From contig CALJLD010000247.1 of assembly GCA_937982665.1 (NCBI GenBank), positions 1-32,774 on the forward strand: 32,774 bases of DNA. Reading direction: 5' to 3'. Numbering within the stretch: the stretch's first letter is position 1; each line of letters opens with the position of its first letter. The position numbers were made by a program, and so were the translations under genes. The notes below the pieces were generated by a model, which was not told the DNA's origin, made no database searches, and saw only the letters and a list, made by a program, of their open reading frames with translations. This document shows, piece after piece, positions 7,862 through 14,653 of this stretch. This stretch comes from an uncultured Planctomycetales bacterium. Lineage in GTDB: Bacteria; Planctomycetota; Planctomycetia; Pirellulales; S012-138.

Positions 7862-8203
7862 TTATTGCGAGTAGCGGATCGTCGTGGTCGTTGAACCGCC
7901 ATTCGGATGAGCGCGGAAATAGGTGTCCTGGTGCAGCCACAGGAACTGATGTGGCGCCAAACCGGGGTAGGTAATGTACGTATAGCCTACGTAACCGGGC
8001 ACGGGCAGCGGAGCCATGTACATTCGCGCGGGGAGTTCCCCGCCGTAGGCCGGATAATAGTAGTTGTAGCTAAGCGGAGGGATGTTGCTGTAGTTGTAGC
8101 CAGTGGCCAGCGGAGCCTGGTAAGGGTCCTGGGCCTGGGCGGCTTGCATGGCAACGCCAAACACCAAGGCGGCCACTGCACTAAAGACGGTCGTACGAAT
8201 CAT
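7862..8203 (-). CDS. Small secreted Tyr/Pro-rich protein
   Basis: 113 residues from the ATG at 8203, which has AAAGGAGAG just upstream; the frame is open further 5' but that part is not protein-like. The signal peptide (MIRTTVFSAVAALVFGVAMQ, cleavage after AQAQ) leads into a Tyr/Pro/Gly-rich mature region (YNYSNIPPLSYNYYYPAYGG) and a C-terminus with a Thr run. It has no recognisable family. It resembles its downstream neighbour in size, export signal and composition but not in alignable sequence. Probably an envelope or matrix component. Confidence 0.65.
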   Translation of the reverse strand: MIRTTVFSAVAALVFGVAMQAAQAQDPYQAPLATGYNYSNIPPLSYNYYYPAYGGELPARMYMAPLPVPGYVGYTYITYPGLAPHQFLWLHQDTYFRAHPNGGSTTTTIRYSQ

Positions 8204-8417
8204 GAGACTCTCCTTTGGATTCTCTGGCGTTCGCGCGGGAATCAATGTTGATCGATGCCGAATCGTAATGCCGAAATCGTCTGCGGCCGCCTTACAAGGC
8301 GGATACGCACAATGATGGCATCGGCCCGGGAATCTCCTGCATTCAAGCGAATCGCAATTAACACAGCTTGACCGGATTTGCCGGTTGTCCCGCGCCATGC
8401 CGTTCGCCGGGATGGCT

Positions 8418-8444
8418 GGGACAAATCCCCAGAATCCGTATAAT
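8418..8444 (+). promoter_or_regulatory. Candidate promoter for the topoisomerase VI B gene
   Basis: A perfect TATAAT at 8439-8444 has GGGACA (4 of 6 to TTGACA) at 8418-8423, with a short 15-nt spacer. It lies 134 nt before the start codon in the ~375-bp divergent region 8204-8578. The rest of that region holds only a short dyad (ACCGG-ATTTG-CCGGT at 8371-8385) and no gene I can support. Confidence 0.3.
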
Positions 8445-8578
8445 TCCTAGCTTTGACGAATACAAGAAAAACATTGGCAAATCGCAAATCCTGAAAGCCG
8501 CTCCGCACGCGAAACTGATTCCCACAGCTTCGACTTAGTTCTTGCTTCATCTGACTCCTGGCCACCTGCAAATCTCAA

Positions 8579-10648
8579 ATGTCACGGTCGACAACTTCGC
8601 AAAAAAGACGCTCAAAGACGCGAAAAAGCAAGGACGCATCTTCAGCAAACGGGGCCGTAAAACGCACAAAAGTAGCGGCCAGCAAAAATGGACAGCCGCG
8701 CAAGAAGCGCAGGGCCACGGCCGAGAGTATGGCCGCAGGGCAGCGGGATATTTCCGTCAGCGAATTCTTCGCCAAGAACCGGCACCTGCTGGGTTTCGAT
8801 AACCCTCGCAAAGCGTTGTTGACCACGGTCAAAGAAGCGGTCGACAACTCGCTGGACGCCTGCGAAGAAGCCGGGATGCTTCCCGAGATTTGGGTGCATA
8901 TCACTTCGACGGGCGCCAATCGCTTCACTGTTGCGGTTCAGGACAACGGGCCGGGCATCCTGCGAAAGCAGATCCCGCTGATCTTCGGCAAGCTCTTGTA
9001 TGGCTCCAAGTTCCACCGGCTGCGCATGAGCCGCGGGCAACAAGGGATCGGCATTTCCGCCGCGGGAATGTATGGCGTGCTCACCACAGGCAAGCCGGTG
9101 CGAATTGTGTCCAAGACGTCGAAACGTAAACCGGCGTATTACTACGAAATCCAGATGGACACCAAGAAGAACAAGCCGGAAATCCTCAACGGCCAGGGAC
9201 AGGGTGTTGAAATCCCCAATGGCGATAAACTCGCCGCAGGTCTGGCCAAGCACGGCGTCGAGTGGGAACCAGTCGATCACGGCACGCGCGTGACAATCGA
9301 ATTGGAAGCCCGATACCAGCGCGGTCGCGGCAGCGTTGACGAGTACTTGCAGCAAACAGCCATCGCCAACCCGCACGTCACACTTCATTACCTGGATCCT
9401 GATGACAATGCGGCGGATTATCCGCGGTCTACGGAGGAACTGCCTGTTGAGCCAAAGGAAATCAAGCCACATCCGTATGGCGTTGAGTTGGGCATGCTGG
9501 CCAACATGCTGAAGGAATCCAAAGGCGAAACTCTCTCGGGTTTTCTGACCGGCCGGTTTTCTCGCGTCAGCGGCGCAGTTGCGCGAAAGATATGCGAGGC
9601 GGCCAAACTCAGTACACGCGCGCGAGCGACTCGCATCGGCCGACACGAAGTTGACGCCTTGTACCATGCCATTCAAGAAACCAAGATCACTGCGCCAACA
9701 ACGGACTGCCTGAGCCCCATTGGCGAAGATCTGTTGCTCTCCGGGTTGCGGCACGTTGTTCCTGGCGAGTTCTACGCCGCGGCCACGCGCCCCCCTTCGG
9801 TTTATCGCGGCAATCCGTTCCAGATTGAAGTCGGGTTGGCGTACGGCGGTTCGTCCCCGATGGAGAAACTCACGCTAGACAGCCTTAAAGAAATGCTGGC
9901 GGAGACGGACAGCCGCACCATTCGTCAATTTCTTATCAACGGGTTTGGCGGAATCGGTACCGAAGGGGCGGAGCGCATCATCAAGCAATCCAAACTCGGC
10001 ACGCGCAAGACACCCGGCAAACTCAAACCAAAGGAGATTCTCGCGCTGCATGACGCAATGAAGAACGTCAACCTGGACGAAGGCCAGTCCATGAACGTAT
10101 TGCGTTATGCCAATCGCGTACCGCTGCAATTCCAACAGGGCGGGTGTGCCATCACGCAAGCAGTAACCAGCACAAATTGGCGAGGCTATGGGCTGAGCCA
10201 ATCGCGCGGCCAACTGCCGTCTGGCCCAGTGACAGTGATGGTCCACATGGCCAGCGTGTGGGTCCCCTTCACCAGCGAGAGCAAGGAGGCAGTTGCCGGC
10301 TATCCCGAAATTCAAAAAGAACTGCGGCTGGCGCTCCAATCCGTTGGCCGAAAGCTTGGCATGTATCTGCGGCGGCGACTTCACGTCAAACAAGCCGGCG
10401 ACCGCCGTACGGCCTTCTTGCGGTATCTTGGCGAAGTCGCCCGGGCCGTCAACAAAATCAACGAGACCGACGCCGAGTCGCTCTATGAGCGGCTTGTCGC
10501 AGTGGCCAAGAAGAAAACTTCGGAAGCTGACGTGCGTATGGATGACCGCGGCAAGAAAGTCTCTGAAGACGATTTCGGCGGCGGAGTTATCATTGTTGAA
10601 AACGAAGATCCCGCGCCGGCCGAAGTCAGCTCGGAAGACTCGGCGTGA
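8579..10648 (+). CDS. top6B: DNA topoisomerase VI subunit B (ATPase subunit) with a second H2TH-like domain
   Basis: 689 residues. A Lys/Arg-rich tail (1-47) precedes a GHKL ATPase: N-box KEAVDNSLDA (Glu86, Asn90), DNGPGI (122-127) and a lid region with RGQQGIGISAAGMYG (152-166). An H2TH domain (304-370) follows, then TDCLSPIGE and RPPSVYRGNPFQIEVG, and the transducer with RYANRVPLQFQQGG (509-522) and the PFTSESKEAVAG loop (564-574, Lys569 likely contacting ATP). Archaeal proteins are about 530 residues. The extra length lies in the basic tail, the C-terminus and an insertion (433-499) that looks like a second H2TH. Subunit B drives ATP-dependent strand passage together with the cutting subunit A (Spo11-like). 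Subunit A is often adjacent in archaea but is absent from this window. An ECF sigma factor follows 30 bp downstream. Confidence 0.95.
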   Translation: MSRSTTSQKRRSKTRKSKDASSANGAVKRTKVAASKNGQPRKKRRATAESMAAGQRDISVSEFFAKNRHLLGFDNPRKALLTTVKEAVDNSLDACEEAGMLPEIWVHITSTGANRFTVAVQDNGPGILRKQIPLIFGKLLYGSKFHRLRMSRGQQGIGISAAGMYGVLTTGKPVRIVSKTSKRKPAYYYEIQMDTKKNKPEILNGQGQGVEIPNGDKLAAGLAKHGVEWEPVDHGTRVTIELEARYQRGRGSVDEYLQQTAIANPHVTLHYLDPDDNAADYPRSTEELPVEPKEIKPHPYGVELGMLANMLKESKGETLSGFLTGRFSRVSGAVARKICEAAKLSTRARATRIGRHEVDALYHAIQETKITAPTTDCLSPIGEDLLLSGLRHVVPGEFYAAATRPPSVYRGNPFQIEVGLAYGGSSPMEKLTLDSLKEMLAETDSRTIRQFLINGFGGIGTEGAERIIKQSKLGTRKTPGKLKPKEILALHDAMKNVNLDEGQSMNVLRYANRVPLQFQQGGCAITQAVTSTNWRGYGLSQSRGQLPSGPVTVMVHMASVWVPFTSESKEAVAGYPEIQKELRLALQSVGRKLGMYLRRRLHVKQAGDRRTAFLRYLGEVARAVNKINETDAESLYERLVAVAKKKTSEADVRMDDRGKKVSEDDFGGGVIIVENEDPAPAEVSSEDSA

Positions 10649-10678
10649 CGGCTTGCACCGTTTGGTATAACAAGCTGT

Positions 10679-11488
10679 ATGTCCCAGCCGTCAACAGAAC
10701 TCGCCGAACTGCCGCGTGACGACGCAATCACTCGCTTAGTCGCTGAGTTGGGTCCGCGGCTCTACAATGTCAGCTTGCGAATGTGCGGAACGCCAGCAGA
10801 AGCTGAAGACTTGGTGCAGGACATCTTCCTGCAAGCCTGGCGGAAGTGGGACCAGTTTGAAGGCCGCAGCAAAGTCAGCACCTGGCTTTACACCATCGCC
10901 GCTCGCGCATGCCAACGGAAGCATCGGCGCAAGTCAGGCGAGCCAGAGGAAACACTCTCTTTGGATGGTGATCTGCCCTCAGGCGAACCCTTGATGGCTG
11001 TGATTCCCGCTGCCGGAGCCGACGCGGAGTCAGAAGCTCTACGTGCCGAGGCCATCGAGCGTGTGCAATGCGCGATCGTGCAATTGCCGCCGGAATTCCG
11101 GCTGGTTGTGATCTTCAAGGAAGTCTTAGGGCTGTCAGTCGCAGAAACCGCCGAGGCTATTGGGATCAAGCCGGAAACGGTCAAGACACGGCTGCACCGG
11201 GCGCGATTGCGGCTGCGCAAAGAAATGGTTTCTTGCCTGCCCCAACAAGATGCCCCCATGCCCAGCTATTCGCAGCAGGTTTGTTTGGACTTGCTCGCTG
11301 CAAAACAAGAAGCGCTCGATCGAGGCGAAGCGAGTTTTCCCGTCGCAGAGCGCGACATTTCCGCACGCTGCCAATCCGTGGCGGCCTCATTGGATTTGAC
11401 GCAAGAGGCGTGCAAACAAATCGCCAACGGGCAATTGCCGGCTGGATTCCAACAGCGGTTGCTGGAAGGCATCGGAGCAGCCACTTAG
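10679..11488 (+). CDS. ECF-type RNA polymerase sigma factor with C-terminal extension
   Basis: 269 residues. Sigma region 2 is visible in AEAEDLVQDIFLQAWRKW and STWLYTIAARACQRKHRRK (about residues 40-85). Region 4 is LPPEFRLVVIFKEVLGLSVAETAEAIGIKPETVKTRLHRARLRLRK (~137-182), with a clear helix-turn-helix. After it come ~85 extra residues with three cysteines (VCLDLL, ARCQS, EACKQ) spaced like a degenerate zinc-binding anti-sigma domain; that comparison is my inference. No separate anti-sigma gene is adjacent, so the tail may regulate the protein in cis. It is probably co-transcribed with top6B. Regulon unknown. Confidence 0.9.
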   Translation: MSQPSTELAELPRDDAITRLVAELGPRLYNVSLRMCGTPAEAEDLVQDIFLQAWRKWDQFEGRSKVSTWLYTIAARACQRKHRRKSGEPEETLSLDGDLPSGEPLMAVIPAAGADAESEALRAEAIERVQCAIVQLPPEFRLVVIFKEVLGLSVAETAEAIGIKPETVKTRLHRARLRLRKEMVSCLPQQDAPMPSYSQQVCLDLLAAKQEALDRGEASFPVAERDISARCQSVAASLDLTQEACKQIANGQLPAGFQQRLLEGIGAAT

Positions 11489-11566
11489 TGCTATCTGCGT
11501 TCTGGCCAATCACTTACGAGCGGCCGGCCGGCCTCCTATCTTGCGTGTTTGCCATCCGCACGAAAT

Positions 11567-11584
11567 TTCCGCGAATCGCGGGAA
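11567..11584. promoter_or_regulatory. Imperfect dyad, possible activator site upstream of the sigma-54 promoter
   Basis: TTCCGCGA and TCGCGGGAA form a near-palindrome (one extra G) about 105 bp upstream of the predicted transcription start, where enhancer-binding proteins normally sit. Only position and symmetry support it. Confidence 0.25.
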
Positions 11585-11653
11585 CCCCCGCCGAGAGTTT
11601 GTCTCACAAGGGATGGGCAGCAAGAGGTTGCTCAACTATTAAGCCTTTCAAAC

Positions 11654-11669
11654 TGGCATGCGGTTTGCC
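11654..11669 (+). promoter_or_regulatory. Predicted sigma-54 (-24/-12) promoter of the sulfur operon
   Basis: TGGCATG-CGGT-TTGCC, preceded by C, matches the consensus YTGGCACGRNNNTTGCW: the invariant GG (11655-11656) and GC (11667-11668) are separated by exactly 10 nt. Predicted start near 11680, 54 nt before the first ATG of the operon. The sequence is also a TGGCA-N7-TGCCA dyad, so an operator is the alternative reading. Confidence 0.6.
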
Positions 11670-11733
11670 AATAAGATTTGCGTCGGCAACTCGCAGCAAA
11701 CCGAATAACCACTCATCACGCAAGGAACCACCG

Positions 11734-12189
11734 ATGCAAACTCGAATGCAAATCAGCGAAGACATCACCGTTGGTGCCCAACCAAGCGAAAGCGAATTCG
11801 CAGGTTTGGCCAATGACGGATTCAAGACGGTTCTCAACTTCCGCACCTCAGGTGAGGAGAACCAGCCGCTTTCGCCCCAGGAAGAGGAGAAAATCGTCCG
11901 CGCTCTTGGCATGGAATACATTAACATGCCGGTTTCCATGGAAACGATGGGAGCGAAAGCTGTGGATGCCTTTCGCGAAAAGCTCGCGCATCTTCCCAAG
12001 CCGGTCTTTGCCCATTGTGACAAAGGCATGCGAGCCGGCGCGATGACCATGATGCACGTTGCCATTGAAAACGGCATGAGCGGCGACCAAACACTGGCCC
12101 AGGCGGAACAAATGGGCTTTGAGTGTGACGTCCCGGAGCTCAAGGAATTCGTCAAAGGCTACGTGGATTCGCACCAAAACGTCAGCTAA
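11734..12189 (+). CDS. DUF442/TIGR01244-type protein tyrosine phosphatase-like protein
   Basis: 151 residues. AAGGAA 6 nt upstream fixes the ATG at 11734; the open frame upstream to 11068 lies over the sigma gene and is not coding. The fold is phosphatase-like with the P-loop HCDKGMRAG: nucleophilic Cys95 and Arg100 in the CX(4-5)R arrangement. This family (also found fused to metallo-beta-lactamases as Blh) repeatedly occurs with persulfide dioxygenase and rhodanese genes, and is sometimes called a putative sulfurtransferase. Here it leads a plus-strand operon for sulfide oxidation, 48 bp before the dioxygenase gene. The substrate is not established. A sulfur-carrying Cys is as plausible as phosphatase activity. 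Confidence 0.85.
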   Translation: MQTRMQISEDITVGAQPSESEFAGLANDGFKTVLNFRTSGEENQPLSPQEEEKIVRALGMEYINMPVSMETMGAKAVDAFREKLAHLPKPVFAHCDKGMRAGAMTMMHVAIENGMSGDQTLAQAEQMGFECDVPELKEFVKGYVDSHQNVS

Positions 12190-12237
12190 CAACTCACCTC
12201 ACATACAAACAAATTGTCTCAATGCTGGAGCAGAACA

Positions 12238-13668
12238 ATGCTTTTCTATCCGCGATACATTCCTGGCCTGGCAATCGGCTCATATCTTGTTGGCGACGAA
12301 AAGTCAGGCGAAGCCGTCGTGATTGATCCAACGCGGGACGTGCAGCCTTTCGTGGATTACGCCCGGCTGCATGGTTTGCACATTCGCCACATTGTGGAAA
12401 CCCATGTGCATGCAGACTTCGTTTGCGGTTCTCGCGAACTCAAAGCCACGCTCGGCGACAAACCCATCATTCATTGTTCCTCGTACGGGGGAGAAGATTG
12501 GACTCAACCGTATGCGGATCGCCATGTGACAGATGGTGACACGATCGAGTTCGGGAATCTCAAGCTTGGCTTCATGCATACGCCTGGCCACACGCCGGAA
12601 CACATCATGATCACGCTCTATGACATCAGCCGTTCTCGGGATGTTCCCTGGCTGGTGTTCACAGGCGATTTCCTGTTTGTCGGCGATGTCGGACGGCCGG
12701 ACTTGTTGGGCGAAGAAGCCAAGCGTGAACTCGCACACGAACTGTACAACAGTGTATTTGACCGCTTGCCTGGTTTGCCGGACATCACGGAGATCTTTCC
12801 CGCGCACGGTGCCGGATCGCTCTGCGGCAAAGCTCTGGGGACGCGTTGGACTTCAACGGTTGGGTTTGAAAGACAATTCAATCGCGCGCTGGTTCCTGCT
12901 CCGGAAGCGGAATGGGTACAGCGGCTAATGGATGACATGCCCTTAGCGCCGCCGTACTTTCTTCGCATGAAGCAAGTGAACAAGGAAGGCCCCGCAATTC
13001 TTGGCGGAGACTGGCCAGGACAACAACGATTGAACACCCAAACGTTTCATGACCGCGTGCAGGAAGACTTCCTTGTCCTGGATACGCGTTCCAAAGAGGC
13101 TTTCGCCGCGGCGCACATTCCAGGCGCCGTGAACATTCCCCTGGCTGATAATCTCTCCACTTGGGCTGGTTGGATACTTCCCTACGACCGCCCAACCTTG
13201 CTGGTCTTGGATGAACAAGGCGATCTGGCCAACGCCACCACACAACTCTTGCGCGTTGGTTTTGACGATGTGCAGGGCTATTTGGAAGGCGGCATGGACG
13301 CTTGGGAAACCAGCGGATTGGATGTGGCCTCGGTGGCAACAATGTCCGTCCACGATATGTCACGTCGCATGTCGGAAGTCTCCCAGGGCAGCCTGACTTT
13401 GGTGGACGTGCGCACGGAGAATGAATGGAATGGTGGGCACATTGATGGGGCCATTCACATCCATGCCGGCAAGCTTGGTGAGAACCTGGAGCAGATCCCT
13501 CGAGACAAGCCTGTGGCTGTGATGTGTGGGTCTGGTTATCGAGCATCCATCGCTTCATCGCTGTTGCGGCGAGAAGGATACGACAATGTCGCCAACGTCA
13601 TTGGCGGCATGGCCGCTTGGAAGGCCGCGTCGCTCCCGGTAGTATCCGGGGCAGTGCTGACAGGATAG
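12238..13668 (+). CDS. Persulfide dioxygenase (ETHE1/Blh-type MBL fold) fused to two rhodanese domains
   Basis: 476 residues; ATG with GGAG 7 nt upstream. Residues ~1-250 form a metallo-beta-lactamase fold with the mononuclear iron ligands of the ETHE1 group: THVHAD (His56, His58, Asp60), HTPGH (His118), TGDFLFVGD (Asp144) and FPAHGAGS (His190). A first rhodanese-like domain (~265-360) lacks the catalytic Cys: its loop reads LLVLDEQGD. A second (~370-470) has MCGSGYRAS with Cys430. The order MBL, inactive rhodanese, active rhodanese is that of CstB-like enzymes, which oxidise persulfide to sulfite and/or make thiosulfate. In this operon it would act on the product of the sulfide:quinone oxidoreductase encoded at 14871. 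Confidence 0.93.
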   Translation: MLFYPRYIPGLAIGSYLVGDEKSGEAVVIDPTRDVQPFVDYARLHGLHIRHIVETHVHADFVCGSRELKATLGDKPIIHCSSYGGEDWTQPYADRHVTDGDTIEFGNLKLGFMHTPGHTPEHIMITLYDISRSRDVPWLVFTGDFLFVGDVGRPDLLGEEAKRELAHELYNSVFDRLPGLPDITEIFPAHGAGSLCGKALGTRWTSTVGFERQFNRALVPAPEAEWVQRLMDDMPLAPPYFLRMKQVNKEGPAILGGDWPGQQRLNTQTFHDRVQEDFLVLDTRSKEAFAAAHIPGAVNIPLADNLSTWAGWILPYDRPTLLVLDEQGDLANATTQLLRVGFDDVQGYLEGGMDAWETSGLDVASVATMSVHDMSRRMSEVSQGSLTLVDVRTENEWNGGHIDGAIHIHAGKLGENLEQIPRDKPVAVMCGSGYRASIASSLLRREGYDNVANVIGGMAAWKAASLPVVSGAVLTG

Positions 13669-13686
13669 CGGAAGCCAACCTCGCCC

Positions 13687-13724
13687 GATTCGGAATTGGG
13701 TGGGCTTGGATGCCCAATCGAATC
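13687..13724 (+). promoter_or_regulatory. Intercistronic stem-loop just before the TauE ribosome site
   Basis: Outer arms GATTCG / CGAATC and inner arms ATTGGG / CCCAAT give 12 base pairs with a 2-nt bulge and a 12-nt loop. The inner 3' arm can also pair with a TGGGC inside the loop, giving a competing hairpin. The AGGAAGG ribosome site starts directly after it. It may affect mRNA processing or translation of the exporter. Confidence 0.5.
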
Positions 13725-13740
13725 AGGAAGGTCGGAAGCC

Positions 13741-14616
13741 GTGTTGTGGATCATTATTGGAGCTCTGGTGATTGGATTGACCCTTGGCCTGTTGGGGTCA
13801 GGTGGATCAATCCTCACCATTCCCGTCTTGGTCTACTTGCTGGGACACAACGACAAGGTTGCCATTGCCGAGTCCCTGGCAATCGTCGGCGGAATCGCGT
13901 TCTCAACGAGCATCCGCTACGCAATCGCCAGGGGTATCGCCTGGGACAGTGTTTTGTTGTTTGGCTTGCCTGCAATGGGGGCAACATATGTCAGTGCCTG
14001 GCTTTCCGAACGTGTCCCTGGCAGCGCACAGTTGATTGTGTTCGGCGGCGTGATGATTACGGCCGCATGGTTGATGTTTCGAGGATCAAGACGGACTGAT
14101 TCCAACCAGGAAGAAATAGATGAGTCAGAACAAGACGAGAAAGCAACAAAGGACGGCGAGCCACAACCCGGCGCTCATGCTGTTTGGATGGTCGTTGTCG
14201 AAGGCATCGCCGTTGGGGCGTTGACCGGTTTTGTTGGTGTGGGCGGAGGATTCCTGATCGTACCTGCGTTGGTGCTCCTGGGAGGGTTGCCGATGCGGTT
14301 GGCTGTGGGAACAAGCCTTGCCATCATCACGCTCAACTCGGCCAGCGGATTCATCAAACATTTGGGAGTGCTCGAATCATTGAACTTGGAAGTGGACTGG
14401 GGAACCATCGCCTGGTTTTGTGTGGTTGGTGCTGTTGGCAGCTTTGTGGGGAGCTACATCAGTCGGCGAATCGATCAACAAAGTCTGAAGAAGGGGTTCG
14501 CTGTGTTCCTTGTTGTGATGGGGGCATTCGTTCTGGTCCAAGAGATCCCCAAAGTGACACAAGCCTCGCCGGATTCGGCCAACACGAAGACTGACACAGA
14601 GAACAAGCAAGAGTGA
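13741..14616 (+). CDS. TauE/SafE-family sulfite/organosulfonate exporter
   Basis: About 291 residues from GTG 13741, which has AGGAAGG 9 nt upstream; a TTG at 13696 in the same frame is less likely. It has two homologous halves of about four helices each, with the family signatures LGLLGSGGSILTIPVLVYLLG in the first and TGFVGVGGGFLIVPALVLLGG in the second, followed by RLAVGTSLAII. An acidic, charged loop (~residues 118-140) separates the halves, and the C-terminal tail is hydrophilic. Members export sulfite or related anions. Between a persulfide dioxygenase and a sulfide:quinone oxidoreductase, the obvious job is to remove sulfite made from persulfide. Confidence 0.88.
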   Translation: MLWIIIGALVIGLTLGLLGSGGSILTIPVLVYLLGHNDKVAIAESLAIVGGIAFSTSIRYAIARGIAWDSVLLFGLPAMGATYVSAWLSERVPGSAQLIVFGGVMITAAWLMFRGSRRTDSNQEEIDESEQDEKATKDGEPQPGAHAVWMVVVEGIAVGALTGFVGVGGGFLIVPALVLLGGLPMRLAVGTSLAIITLNSASGFIKHLGVLESLNLEVDWGTIAWFCVVGAVGSFVGSYISRRIDQQSLKKGFAVFLVVMGAFVLVQEIPKVTQASPDSANTKTDTENKQE

Positions 14617-14653
14617 AAAACAGAATAGTGCCCTTTGAGAGGGAGGAAATGCG

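Noticed and set aside
8642..9754. 370-codon open frame on the minus strand
   Set aside because: Lies wholly opposite the well-supported topoisomerase VI B gene and shows no recognisable motif; a shadow of GC-rich codon use.
10653..10671. TTGCAC and TATAAC before the ECF sigma gene as a promoter
   Set aside because: Spacer is only 7 nt, far too short.
11068..11733. Upstream in-frame extension of the DUF442 gene
   Set aside because: Overlaps the sigma factor gene in another frame; a clear ribosome site before 11734 fixes the start.
12878..13558. 226-codon minus-strand frame
   Set aside because: Antisense to the persulfide dioxygenase-rhodanese gene; composition (Pro/Arg/Cys-rich) is typical of a shadow frame.
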